Source of the DNA: Streptomyces laurentii
Lineage (GTDB): Bacteria > Actinomycetota > Actinomycetes > Streptomycetales > Streptomycetaceae
Length of the DNA stretch: 64,000 nucleotides
Direction of reading: 5' to 3'
Assembly (NCBI GenBank): GCA_002355495.1
Contig: AP017424.1
Span: 2,542,001 to 2,606,000 of the forward strand
Shown: piece after piece, positions 23,921 through 31,142 of the stretch
How the letters are laid out: each line of letters starts with the position of its first letter
Position numbering within the stretch: the first letter of the stretch is position 1
Notes under the pieces: generated by a model
Told to the model about the DNA's origin: nothing
Databases searched by the model: none
The model's input: the letters and a program-made list of their open reading frames with translations, nothing else
Program-made: the position numbers and the translations under genes

Positions 23921-24868
23921 TCAGACCGTCGCGCCGGCGGCGCTCGGGACCGACAGGGGGGCCGGAATCGACGACAACGGGTGCGGAGGCACCGGGTTCG
24001 ACGACCCCGCGTTCGACACCCCCGGGTTCAGCGACACCGCGGGACGCGTGGGCCGGAGGGCGCGCGGCTGAGCGGGCACCCGGCGCGGGGGCGCGTGCCG
24101 GGCGGCGAGCAGCAGGTCGCGCAGCCGGCGCAGCCGTGCCGAGGGCTCCCGGCCGCCGTCGCGCCGGAGCAGCGCGCACAGCCGGCGGTGGACCTCCAGG
24201 GCGTCCTCGACGCGGCCGGAGCGCAGCAGGGCGACGATGAACTGGGCGTTCAACGGCTCGTCCAGCGGATGCCGGGCGGCGTGCAGGGCGAGTTCGGGGA
24301 TCAGCTCGGCGTGCCGGCCGAGGCCCAGATGTGCCTCGGCCCACTGGTCGAGGACGCTGAGCCGGGAGGCGCCGAGGCGCTCGGCCTCGGCGCGCAGCCG
24401 CGGCCCGGCGGCGACTCCCGCGTACGGTTCGCCGCGCCAGAGCGCGAGGGCCTGGCCGAGCCGCAGCGTGGCGCGGGTCAGGTCGCCGGCCTCCATCGCG
24501 CGGTATCCGGCCCCGGCCGCGCGCTCGAACTGCCAGACGTCGTGGGAGCCCCGGCCGGTGTCGAGCCGGTAGCCGCCGGGCTCGGCGGCGAGAATGGTCT
24601 CGACGGTGCGCCCGTCTCCGGCGCCCCGGCCCTGCGGCAGCGCGGCGGTGATCAGGAAGCGCAACTCGCCTATATACGCCTTGAGTTCGTGGCGCGCGCG
24701 GCGCGGCGCACCGGCCGGCCAGAGTTCTTCCATGAGCACGGACGCCGGGACGATCTGACCGGCGAAGGTGGCCAGCAGGGCGAGGATCTGCCGGGGCACG
24801 GCGGCTGCCGGGGTGACCGACGCCCCGTTCTCCCGTACGGAGAGTCCCCCCAGAATCCGGACGTCCAC
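23921..24868 (-). CDS. SARP-family transcriptional activator (BTAD domain)
   Basis: 315 residues beginning MDVRILGGLSVRENG. The OmpR-like winged helix spans about residues 1-95 (PRQILALLATFAGQIVPASVLMEELW, then RHELKAYIGELRFLI), followed by the bacterial transcriptional activation domain (DVWQFERAAGAGYRAMEAGDL ... LGRHAELIPELALHAARHPLDEPLNAQFIVALLRSGRVEDALEVHRRLCALL). The last 60 residues are Pro/Ser/Asn-rich and disordered. SARPs activate antibiotic clusters by binding heptamer repeats 11 bases apart next to the -35 region; such an array lies about 220 bases upstream of this gene. The neighbouring butyrolactone-receptor-like gene is the typical controller of a SARP. Confidence 0.92.
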   Translation of the reverse strand: MDVRILGGLSVRENGASVTPAAAVPRQILALLATFAGQIVPASVLMEELWPAGAPRRARHELKAYIGELRFLITAALPQGRGAGDGRTVETILAAEPGGYRLDTGRGSHDVWQFERAAGAGYRAMEAGDLTRATLRLGQALALWRGEPYAGVAAGPRLRAEAERLGASRLSVLDQWAEAHLGLGRHAELIPELALHAARHPLDEPLNAQFIVALLRSGRVEDALEVHRRLCALLRRDGGREPSARLRRLRDLLLAARHAPPRRVPAQPRALRPTRPAVSLNPGVSNAGSSNPVPPHPLSSIPAPLSVPSAAGATV

Positions 24869-25178
24869 CCTTGCCCCCTCAGCTCATTCGTCTGCGCAAC
24901 GGGATGCCCCGGTCGATTAGAAAAGAGACCGTCCGGCATGTCAATAAGAAACCGCAGAGTACGGAATCGGCACCTCCCCGTCGGATGCCGTTGCCCCCTT
25001 TGGGGGTTTTGTTGTCATCAACGAGGCTTCCGGACAAGGGAAAACGTACTCGCGGATCGCTCGACTCGCCCCACGGGTATGGTTTTCGGTCCGTTTTCGA
25101 TCCGCCTTCGATACGTCGCCGATCCGTCGCCAATCCATCGTCGGAACCGACGAGGATACGGCCGCCGGGCGGCCCGGC
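24869..25178. other. 310-bp SARP upstream region
   Basis: Locally AT-richer than the surroundings, without a supported gene. Its main content is the phased repeat array at 25088-25142; a CCCTTTGGGG-type short palindrome followed by T-rich bases near 24993-25012 may be a weak terminator. Confidence 0.6.
25088..25142. promoter_or_regulatory. 11-bp phased repeat array, candidate SARP binding site
   Basis: Five consecutive 11-base units: GGTCCGTTTTC, GATCCGCCTTC, GATACGTCGCC, GATCCGTCGCC, AATCCATCGTC; a sixth degenerate unit precedes at 25077. The shared heptamer is close to ATCCGTC. Period and heptamer size equal those of known SARP operators. The array lies between the butyrolactone-receptor-like gene and the SARP gene. 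Confidence 0.6.
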
Positions 25179-25859
25179 TCAGCGGAAACCGGCACCGGGG
25201 CCCGGCGTCCCGGGTACTTCCGTCTCCTCGACGCCCAGGGCCCGGGCACCCCGGCCGGGCTCCAGATCGAGGGCGGTCAGGACGGCGGGGACGACGACGC
25301 TGGGCAGTACGTGGCGATAGAGCGCGGAGGCCCAGCGCTCCATGGACGACCGGTGGCCCTCCAGCGCGTGCGTCATCAGATTGAGCCCGGCGTAGGCGCC
25401 GACGAACAGCCCGGCCAGCTCCTCCGGGTCGGCGTGCGGCAGGAGTTCACCGCTCTCCTTGGCCGCGCGCAGCAGCCGCCGGTTGATGTCGGTCCACTCG
25501 CGGTACGGGCCGCTGCGGTCGAGCTCGTGCCCGCCCTGGTCGAGAGTGAGCCGCACGCTGCCGCTCAGCACCGGGTCGCGGGTCAGCCGGTGCACGAACA
25601 CCATGCCGGTGTCCACGAACTCCTGCACCTTGGAGGGCTGCGGCGGCGCCGGGGGCACGACCGACACCTGCGCTTCGAGGACGGCGTGCGCGAGGTCTTC
25701 CTTGGAGTCGAAGTGGAAGTACAGCGCGCCTTTGGTCACATGGGCGAGCGCGAGGATGTCGGACAGCTTCGCCGCCTCGTAGCCTCGCTCGTCGAAGACG
25801 ACGGCCGCCGCCTCCAGGATCGCCTTGCGGGTCCGGATCGCACGGTCCTGCTTCGCCAC
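25179..25859 (-). CDS. TetR-family regulator of the gamma-butyrolactone receptor type (ArpA/ScbR-like)
   Basis: 226 residues from GTG at 25859 (AGAGGGACG upstream). The N-terminus MAKQDRAIRTRKAILEAAAVVFDERGYEAA and the recognition region SDILALAHVTKGALYFHFDSKEDLAHAVL are characteristic of ArpA/ScbR/BarA proteins, which bind AREs and leave them on butyrolactone binding. A Trp (REWTDINRRLL) lies at the position of the ligand-pocket Trp of the family. No afsA/scbA synthase gene is nearby, so this may be an orphan or pseudo-receptor. A site resembling half an ARE lies 53 bases upstream, consistent with autoregulation. Confidence 0.88.
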   Translation of the reverse strand: MAKQDRAIRTRKAILEAAAVVFDERGYEAAKLSDILALAHVTKGALYFHFDSKEDLAHAVLEAQVSVVPPAPPQPSKVQEFVDTGMVFVHRLTRDPVLSGSVRLTLDQGGHELDRSGPYREWTDINRRLLRAAKESGELLPHADPEELAGLFVGAYAGLNLMTHALEGHRSSMERWASALYRHVLPSVVVPAVLTALDLEPGRGARALGVEETEVPGTPGPGAGFR

Positions 25860-25911
25860 TGGGAGTCACGTCCCTCTCATCGCGCGAACCGGCATTCCGC
25901 GGCCCGGGAAA

Positions 25912-25925
25912 ACAAACCTCCGGGT
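25912..25925 (-). promoter_or_regulatory. ARE-like half-site
   Basis: On the minus strand the bases read ACCCGGAGGTTTGT, matching the right part of the autoregulatory-element consensus (ACCnGAAGGTTTTT) at 12 of 14 positions. The left half is poorly conserved. It lies 53-66 bases upstream of the butyrolactone-receptor-like start. Confidence 0.4.
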
Positions 25926-26147
25926 ACCCATTTTCCGGCAGCTGGAAGATACCCGAAGCACTGTGCGCCGGGAACCCGCGACCGGGACATCCACCCGTCG
26001 CACCGCCCTGACCACGACTTTTGACGGTGCGACAGCTTTCCAGAACGTCAGGTCCACGATGCGGAGCGCTCCTGACCGCCCGCCGCGGTCACGCTGCGCG
26101 ACGGGAAAACCGACGCGTCGGCCGCGTACCGGCCGCACCGGACGTGG

Positions 26148-26642
26148 TCACGCGGACGCCGGGCCGGCCGGATCGGCCAGGACCGCCGAGGCGGCCAGCA
26201 GGACGAAGGAGGCGAGGATCAGCAGGGTGCGCAGGAGGTGGAAGCGGTTCCAGCGCGCCTCGAAGGCGGCCCGCACGGTGGCGGCGGGCGTGCCCTCGGC
26301 CTCGGGCGCGGCGAGGGCGGCGTTGAGCGGGATGTTGCCGGCGACGGTGACGAGATGGTTGGCCAGAGCGGCCACGAGCCCGGCCACGACCAGCCACTTC
26401 CGGGTGTCGCTCCGCCCGTCGACGGGCACGAACAGGGCCGCCGCCGGGAGCACCGCCACGCCGAGGAAGACCAGCAGGAACACCGGCTTCGGCACGTACT
26501 CGTTGATCCGTCGCATGACGGTCACGAACTCCTCGTCGGTGAGCCGGGCGAGCGCGGGCATGATCCCCGTACGGAAGATCAGCAGGAACCCGGCGTACAG
26601 ACCGGTGGACACGACGGCGAGGAAGAGCAACAGGGCGGCCAT
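26148..26642 (-). CDS. DUF1772 (anthrone-oxygenase-like) membrane protein
   Basis: 164 residues from ATG at 26642. Four hydrophobic helices: LLLFLAVVSTGLYAGFLLIF at the start, VFLLVFLGVAVLPAAALF, WLVVAGLVAALANHLVTVAGNIPLNAAL and LLRTLLILASFVLLAASAVL. The GNIPLN motif followed by FEARWNRFHLLRT is the DUF1772 signature; fungal and actinomycete members include anthrone oxygenases that make anthraquinones without cofactors, while others are of unknown role. A long upstream in-frame extension is low-complexity Pro/Ser/Arg sequence from the G-rich repeat and is rejected. Confidence 0.78.
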   Translation of the reverse strand: MAALLLFLAVVSTGLYAGFLLIFRTGIMPALARLTDEEFVTVMRRINEYVPKPVFLLVFLGVAVLPAAALFVPVDGRSDTRKWLVVAGLVAALANHLVTVAGNIPLNAALAAPEAEGTPAATVRAAFEARWNRFHLLRTLLILASFVLLAASAVLADPAGPASA

Positions 26643-26969
26643 GGGCCCATGATGCCGATCATGGGGCCGCCGGGGCAGAGGGAAGAGCCCGGGAAATCCG
26701 GGCCGACGGCGGGGTCGGGAAGGGGTCGGGACGGGGACGGGAAGGGGCCGGGACGGGGACGGGACGGGGACGGGACGGGGAGGGGACGGGGAGGGACCGT
26801 CGGCCAGGAAAGAGGGCAACGGAGGGACACGGAGGGGTCAAAGCGGAAATGGCGGCGAGGGCACGCCGGTGTGGCAGGGACTCGCCATCCTTTTCAACAG
26901 GGGTTGTCACCGTGTGAAGTCGCGTGCGTACATGGAGTGGCACAGCCAGGAGGGCGGGGGTGGTCGACG
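26643..26969. other. 327-bp region with G-rich repeats
   Basis: No supported gene. It carries the promoter areas of the divergent DUF1772 and LuxR-type genes and the GGGACG-type repeat. Confidence 0.6.
26711..26797. repeat. GGGACGG/GGGGACGG-type G-rich repeat
   Basis: About 87 bases of irregular six- to eight-base units (GGGACG, GGGGAC, GGGAAG), with many runs of three to five G on the plus strand. It could form G-quadruplexes; position is just upstream of the DUF1772 gene. Confidence 0.85.
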
Positions 26970-27680
26970 GTGACGGATACCGCGGGCTCCGTGACGCTCG
27001 CCCGGTCGGCGATGGGCCGGGGCGGCCCCGAGCCCCAGCGCCCGCCCGGACGCCCGGTCCGCGGCACCCGCCGGGTCAGCGCCGCGCTGGCGGGCCTGGC
27101 CGCCTCGGTCCGGCAGGAGTTGCTGACCTTCGACGACCCGGTCGCCTCCATGACCCGCGAGATCCCCGAGCCGTTCCTGGAGCTGGCGGGAGCGTGCATG
27201 CGCGCGGCGGTGGAGCGGGCCGCGGAGGTCCGCCGTATCGTCCCGCGTCACGCCGTTCCCCATGTGGCGGGCGCGGCACGGGTCCCGGGCCGGGCTCGGG
27301 TCACCGACGCCATCCCGTTCAAGATGATCGTCGTCGACCGCGCCATCGCGGCCGTCCCGCTGGATCTGGAGATCCTCTACAACGGTCTGCTGCTCATCCG
27401 CGACCCCGTCGTGGTCCAGGCCCTGGTCCGCGCCCACCACACCTCCTGGGACACGGGCCGGGAACTCGCGGGGCTCGCCCCGCCGTCCCGCGACCTCCCC
27501 GCGCAGCTCCGCCCGGTCCTCGAAGCCCTGCTCGCCGGCCTCACCGACGAGACCGCCGCGGCCCGGCTCGGCATGTCCCCGCGGACGTACAGCCGTCGCG
27601 TCGGCGAACTGATGGCGGCCCTCGGCACGACCAGCCGCTTCCGCGCGGGCGCGGAGGCCGCCCGGCGGGGATGGGTCTGA
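26970..27680 (+). CDS. LuxR-type HTH transcriptional regulator
   Basis: 236 residues using GTG at 26970; AGGAGG is 15 bases upstream and a G-run nearer, so the start is moderately certain. The C-terminal 65 residues form a LuxR-like HTH (LLAGLTDETAAARLGMSPRTYSRRVGELMAALGTTSRFRAGAEAARRGW). The middle (ARVTDAIPFKMIVVDRAIAAVPLDLEILYNGLLLIRDPVVVQALVRAHHTSW) has the layout of TrmB/PLD-like sensor regions common in orphan Streptomyces LuxR proteins. No kinase or ligand gene adjoins. It lies at the end of the regulatory block that includes the SARP and the receptor-like gene. Confidence 0.78.
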   Translation: MTDTAGSVTLARSAMGRGGPEPQRPPGRPVRGTRRVSAALAGLAASVRQELLTFDDPVASMTREIPEPFLELAGACMRAAVERAAEVRRIVPRHAVPHVAGAARVPGRARVTDAIPFKMIVVDRAIAAVPLDLEILYNGLLLIRDPVVVQALVRAHHTSWDTGRELAGLAPPSRDLPAQLRPVLEALLAGLTDETAAARLGMSPRTYSRRVGELMAALGTTSRFRAGAEAARRGWV

Positions 27681-27702
27681 GGAGCCGGTCCGCCGGGCGC
27701 CG

Positions 27703-28332
27703 CTACCCGAGGGCGATCCGGTCCAGGAGACCGCCCTCCGCCGGGTAGGGCCGCTCCTCGGGCAGCAGCCGCGCGGCCTCGTCGGTACGGCCGTCCCGGA
27801 CGAGGGCGTGGATCTCGTGCGCGAGCGGTGTCACGTCGCGGATCGCGACCGTCCACTCGTCCGCGTACCGGCGCGCGGCCTCACCGCTCAGACCGAGCTG
27901 GAGCGAGCGGTGCGCGAGCGGCCGGAGGTGCAGATCCCGCTCGGGATCCCACTGCACCCGAGCCGGCGACCGCCGCAGCTCCCGCTTCCAGGCGTCGCGG
28001 TCCGGGTGCAGACCCCTCACGTAGTGCGACAGGCAGGCGTTCCGCAGCGCCCAGTCGAAACCCTCCCGGGTGATCTCGACGGCGAGCACGGTCTCCTGCC
28101 CCTCCTTCAGGCCCCAGCCGCAGCGGTAGGCCATCCACAGGAACGACGGCTTGATCCACGTCATCCGGTCCCGCTTCCACGCCTCCGGAAACCGCCCGTC
28201 CCGAGCCGCCGCCAGCCCGATCTCCGGCCGATACGCCTGATGGACGGTCACCGTGGTGCCGGTGTGAACGGCGCGGATCTGATGCTTCGGGGCGGAGACC
28301 GGGGGCGCGGGCTCGGGCATGGGTACGTACAT
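27703..28332 (-). CDS. DUF4291 family protein
   Basis: 209 residues from ATG at 28332; an ATG four codons later is possible. The sequence has the DUF4291 hallmarks HQIRAVHTGTTVTVHQAYRPEIGLAA, RMTWIKPSFLWMAYRCGW, VLAVEITREGFDWAL and VQWDPERDLHLRPLAHRSLQLGLSGEAARRYADEW. Members are widespread, about 200 residues, soluble and of unknown activity. The gene is convergent with the LuxR-type regulator and has no obvious functional partner. Confidence 0.88.
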   Translation of the reverse strand: MYVPMPEPAPPVSAPKHQIRAVHTGTTVTVHQAYRPEIGLAAARDGRFPEAWKRDRMTWIKPSFLWMAYRCGWGLKEGQETVLAVEITREGFDWALRNACLSHYVRGLHPDRDAWKRELRRSPARVQWDPERDLHLRPLAHRSLQLGLSGEAARRYADEWTVAIRDVTPLAHEIHALVRDGRTDEAARLLPEERPYPAEGGLLDRIALG

Positions 28333-28412
28333 GACCCCAAGGGTGCGTCGGGACGCACTCCGGGGGCCAGTCGATTTCGCCTACGGGCAATCAGCGCACC
28401 GCGCGAACCCGG

Positions 28413-28622
28413 TCAACGCGCACTCTGGTCCTTCAGCCCTCCGACGAACAGCTCCCAGGCGTTCGCCCCGAAGGCCAGTCAAGGCCCTGCGGGCCGCTTG
28501 CTGTCCCGCACGGGCACGACGCCCGGCAGATGATCCGCGACCTCGACACACTGTCCGTTACCGCTGCTGTAACTGCTGCTGCGCCACACCGGCGCGACAG
28601 ATTCATGCCGCATGCCCCACAC
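28413..28622 (-). pseudogene. DUF397 gene interrupted by an in-frame TGA
   Basis: The frame from GTG at 28622 (GGAGAGG upstream) or ATG at 28613 encodes WRSSSYSSGNGQCVEVA and VPVRDSKRPAGP, the first two-thirds of a DUF397 domain, then hits TGA at 28479-28481. Directly after it, in the same frame, follow 21 codons reading LAFGANAWELFVGGLKDQ and a proper stop at 28413, which is exactly the missing DUF397 C-terminus. Only one codon is altered, so this is a nonsense mutation, not a frameshift. The intact paralogue lies next to it. DUF397 proteins pair with XRE/DUF5753 regulators. Confidence 0.8.
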
Positions 28623-28642
28623 CGACCTCTCCGGTAGCTCTC

Positions 28643-28855
28643 TCAAGAACCGTTGCGGGCATGGAGCCCGGCCGTGAAGCATGCCCAGACGTCGGCCGCG
28701 AAATGCAGCGCCGGCCCGCAGGGCCTCTTGCTGTCACGCACGACGGCCGCACCCTCAAGGCGACCGGCTTCGACGCAGTTGCTGTTGGCTCCGCTGCGGC
28801 TCGACTTACGCCATGCAACGGAGAGAGTCGATGCGTCCGGGGTGATCACGTTCAC
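28643..28855 (-). CDS. DUF397 domain protein
   Basis: 70 residues from GTG at 28855, which overlaps the stop of the XRE gene by four bases (GTGA), so translation is coupled. The full domain is present: WRKSSRSGANSNCVEAGRL, VVRDSKRPCGPALHF, ADVWACFTAGL. Small proteins of this family are encoded next to XRE/DUF5753 regulators in Streptomyces and are thought to act as their partners or antagonists. GAGGCAGGAT before the start fits a ribosome site. Confidence 0.88.
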   Translation of the reverse strand: MNVITPDASTLSVAWRKSSRSGANSNCVEAGRLEGAAVVRDSKRPCGPALHFAADVWACFTAGLHARNGS

Positions 28856-29694
28856 GATCCTGCCTCTTTCTTCTTGTCCTCGATGAAGGTCAGCGACTGA
28901 TCGAACGAGAGGGCCGAGGCAGTGAGCCGCTCGAATGCCTCCGTGTAGCCGTCCACATCGGCGGATTCCTCGATGTAGAGGCTGCTGTTCAAGTGTTCCA
29001 GCAGTACGACGTCCAGTCCTGGCAGCCCGAAGCCCAAAATGGCAAAGCTGCCGGCCGCGCCAGGGTGCAACGCGGCATCGGCAGGGAGTACCTGGATCGT
29101 CACCTGCGGGTACTCCGCCACGTCGAGCAAGCGCTGCAACTGGTCCCGCATGACACCTGTGCCTGGCGCACGGGCAGTGAGGGCGGCCTCGTGGATGATC
29201 GCGCGCAGCTTCAAGGGGGTGGGGCGCGTCAGAACGGACTGGCGAGCCATGCGAACTTCGACCAGCCGCGAGACTTCCTCCGGGGTCCTGGTCATGCCCA
29301 CAGCACCGATGGCGGCGCGGGCATAGGCCGCCGTCTGCAACAGGCCAGGAACCAGAAGAGTCTCGTAGTTGCTGACCGAAGCGGCGTCGCCTTCCAAGCT
29401 GATCAGGTCGGCGTACACCGGAGTGATGTCGTAGGTCTGCCACCAGCCCCGCTTCCCACCGTTCTTCGCGAGCGACAGCAGGAACTCCGAGTGGGCCTCA
29501 TCGGCCCCGAACAGGCCCAAGAGCAGCTCGACATCAGCCGGCCGCGCCCCTCGCGTCGCGCTCTCCAGCCGCGAGAGCTTCGAGGCACTGAGGCCGGTAC
29601 GCGCTTCTACATCCTCAAGAGTGAGTCCGGCCTGATCCCGAAGTCGGCGCAGCTCCATCCCAAGTCTGCGGCGCCGCACGGTGGGTGGTGCCAT
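28852..29694 (-). CDS. XRE-family regulator with DUF5753
   Basis: 280 residues. HTH at about residues 12-65 (LGMELRRLRDQAGLTLEDVEARTGLSASKLSRLESATRGARP), then the DUF5753 ligand-like domain with YETLLVPGLLQTAAYARA, LKLRAIIHEAALTA, MRDQLQRLLDVAEYPQVTIQVLP and a final VVLLEHLNSSLYIE. It is the first gene of a two-gene operon with the intact DUF397 gene. A perfect 22-base palindrome lies about 100 bases upstream, between this gene and the divergent ATPase operon, and is the likely operator. Relatives influence development and antibiotic production in Streptomyces. Confidence 0.9.
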   Translation of the reverse strand: MAPPTVRRRRLGMELRRLRDQAGLTLEDVEARTGLSASKLSRLESATRGARPADVELLLGLFGADEAHSEFLLSLAKNGGKRGWWQTYDITPVYADLISLEGDAASVSNYETLLVPGLLQTAAYARAAIGAVGMTRTPEEVSRLVEVRMARQSVLTRPTPLKLRAIIHEAALTARAPGTGVMRDQLQRLLDVAEYPQVTIQVLPADAALHPGAAGSFAILGFGLPGLDVVLLEHLNSSLYIEESADVDGYTEAFERLTASALSFDQSLTFIEDKKKEAGS

Positions 29695-29790
29695 GTCCGC
29701 GTACCCCCTCTGGCCCGCCGACCACTTCAGATGCCCTGGGTCCCGATGCGGGCACCATGCTCGCACAGATGGCCCGCACCCCATTCGATC

Positions 29791-29812
29791 GAGTTGGCAA
29801 ATATGCCAACTC
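29791..29812. promoter_or_regulatory. perfect palindrome, candidate XRE operator
   Basis: GAGTTGGCA and TGCCAACTC are perfect 9-base arms separated by AATA. A related shorter inverted repeat (TGCCA, six bases, TGGCA) follows at 29825-29840. Both lie between the XRE gene and the divergent 55-aa ORF/ATPase operon. Confidence 0.65.
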
Positions 29813-29824
29813 AGTGATTCCGCT

Positions 29825-29840
29825 TGCCATCACATTGGCA
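29825..29840. promoter_or_regulatory. second, shorter TGCCA/TGGCA inverted repeat
   Basis: Perfect five-base arms with a six-base spacer, sharing the TTGGCA core of the longer palindrome in inverted half-site order. It may be a secondary binding site. Confidence 0.4.
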
Positions 29841-29908
29841 TGTGGCCACTCTGATTCTGGATCGCAATCCGCCCCGGCTGTGTGCGATCTACCGCACAAA
29901 AACGAAGA

Positions 29909-29937
29909 CCCCCGCGACCGTTGCACCGGTCCGGGGG
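29909..29937 (+). promoter_or_regulatory. leader hairpin before the 55-aa ORF
   Basis: CCCCCG pairs with CGGGGG and an inner ACCG with CGGT, with small internal bulges and a six-base loop. It lies 30 bases before the ATG of the 55-aa ORF, downstream of a TGTGCG/CGCACA inverted repeat (29881-29898). It may be a leader structure; no known riboswitch was recognised. Confidence 0.45.
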
Positions 29938-29966
29938 CGTGGCCAACGCTTTCGAGGAGCGTCAAC

Positions 29967-30134
29967 ATGAGCAACCCTATCGTCCACCTCATCGGACTAC
30001 TCGTGGGGCGGCTGTGGCCTCGCAGGGGTGCCGTCAGCCTCGCGCCGACGGCACCCGTCGGGCCCCCAGGCGCCGGCCTTCGCCCCACCGATCTCCTCCC
30101 CCGCGTGATCCGCAGTGTGGAGGTGGCCTGGTGA
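29967..30134 (+). CDS. 55-aa small protein, coupled to the ATPase gene
   Basis: ATG with GAGGAG seven bases upstream, an excellent ribosome site. The N-terminus MSNPIVHLIGLLVGRLW is amphipathic or weakly hydrophobic, and the rest is Pro/Arg/Ala-rich, ending VIRSVEVAW. Its TGA overlaps the GTG of the ATPase gene (GTGA), so it may exist chiefly to couple translation. I recognise no family. Confidence 0.6.
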   Translation: MSNPIVHLIGLLVGRLWPRRGAVSLAPTAPVGPPGAGLRPTDLLPRVIRSVEVAW

Positions 30135-30571
30135 CCCCGTCCTCCGCGGCTTCCTGCGGGAGCGACCCGATCGTCCTGAGGTGGACGCAGGGATCCAAGA
30201 GCGTCCCCATGGCCCGGCGTGAACTGCGCAAGACGTTGGCCGACTGGGGGCTCGTCGACATCGAGGACGCCGCGTCGCTCGTACTCTCCGAACTCCTGAC
30301 CAACGCCGTCCGGCACGCACGCGTGCCAGGGCGGGAGATCGAGACTCGTTTCTTCCCCCTCCTCAACGGGCTCCGGATCGAGGTCCACGACTCCTCCGAG
30401 CAGCGGCCCTTGATGGCCATGCCGGAAACCGGAACCGTCGGCGGGTGGGGGCTTCCGCTGGTGGACACGCTCTCGGAGAACTGGGGCGTATCGGACCGTC
30501 AGGGTCCGGGCAAACTCGTCTGGGCCCACTTGATCAGCGATCCAGTGGACGGCATTCCCCGACATCTCTGA
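30131..30571 (+). CDS. ATP-binding protein, histidine-kinase-like/anti-sigma-factor type
   Basis: 146 residues from GTG overlapping the previous stop. The GHKL-type ATP site is visible: N box LVLSELLTNAVRHA (residues about 55-68, with ELLTNA), then LRIEVHDSS and a GGWGLPLVDTLSENWGV G2 box. These single-domain ATPases of the RsbW/SpoIIAB-like type occur in dozens of copies in Streptomyces, often divergent from XRE/DUF5753-DUF397 genes as here. They may act as anti-sigma kinases, though no partner sigma factor or anti-anti-sigma gene is near. Confidence 0.85.
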   Translation: MTPSSAASCGSDPIVLRWTQGSKSVPMARRELRKTLADWGLVDIEDAASLVLSELLTNAVRHARVPGREIETRFFPLLNGLRIEVHDSSEQRPLMAMPETGTVGGWGLPLVDTLSENWGVSDRQGPGKLVWAHLISDPVDGIPRHL

Positions 30572-30647
30572 GCACGCCCGACAGCCCCGGCTTCCCGTCT
30601 CCTTCCTCCCGACGGTCGGCCGGGGCTTCTTCCAGCGAAGCCGCGCC

Positions 30648-31067
30648 TCAAACCGTGGGGCGGGGTGCCACCATGGCGGGCGTGGTGCCCTCGACGGTCA
30701 GGTTCCCGGTCCACAGCTCGTACCGGTTGCAGTAGGCAGCGCCACCGAAGTCGACGCGCCGCCCTCCGGGCTCCAGCTTCCAGCCCGCCTCGTCCCAGCG
30801 GGCGAGGAGGGCGCCGCAGATGAAGGCCCGATGGGCCTGCAGCATGATCCATTTGCCCTTGTCGGTCTCGGTGGCGGTCTCCTTGTTCAGGTCGGCCGCC
30901 AGCCGCCACAGCATGGACCAGTCCGCGCCCGGCGTCAGGGGGCCGACGACACCGACCTCCCCCAGCTTCCGTTCGTTCCAGTGGTGCGTGGCGTAGCCGA
31001 AGACGACTCCGAGCATGTGGAAGACGCAGGTGCGAGTGCGGCCTTCCGCGCCGCTGACGTGGTGCAT
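30648..31067 (-). CDS. hypothetical protein, unknown family
   Basis: 139 residues; ATG with GGAG nine bases upstream. Soluble, with no signal peptide or membrane span. Central helices ADWSMLWRLAADLNKETATETDKGKWIMLQAHRAFICGALLARWDEAGWKLEPGG suggest a small alpha-helical domain; Cys and Trp are enriched. I do not recognise it. It is on the same strand as, and downstream of, the glycine-rich-domain-like gene, separated from it by a strong hairpin, so it probably has its own promoter. Confidence 0.65.
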   Translation of the reverse strand: MHHVSGAEGRTRTCVFHMLGVVFGYATHHWNERKLGEVGVVGPLTPGADWSMLWRLAADLNKETATETDKGKWIMLQAHRAFICGALLARWDEAGWKLEPGGRRVDFGGAAYCNRYELWTGNLTVEGTTPAMVAPRPTV

Positions 31068-31090
31068 ATAGTCTACTCCGGTAACAGCGC

Positions 31091-31119
31091 GGCCCGGACG
31101 TCTTGTCCACGTCCGGGCC
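31091..31119 (-). terminator. hairpin after the glycine-rich-domain-like gene
   Basis: GGCCCGGACGT and ACGTCCGGGCC form a perfect 11-bp stem with a seven-base loop in the 75-base gap between two minus-strand genes. Confidence 0.75.
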
Positions 31120-31142
31120 GTACCTCGTTCAAGTGAAGCAGG

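Noticed and set aside
21540..24071. Plus-strand frame of about 840 codons opposite the PucR and SARP genes
   Set aside because: Covers two clear minus-strand regulators; no domain of its own.
26643..26819. N-terminal extension of the DUF1772 protein
   Set aside because: Encodes only Pro/Ser/Arg repeats from the G-rich tract before the first membrane helix; ATG at 26642 fits the family.
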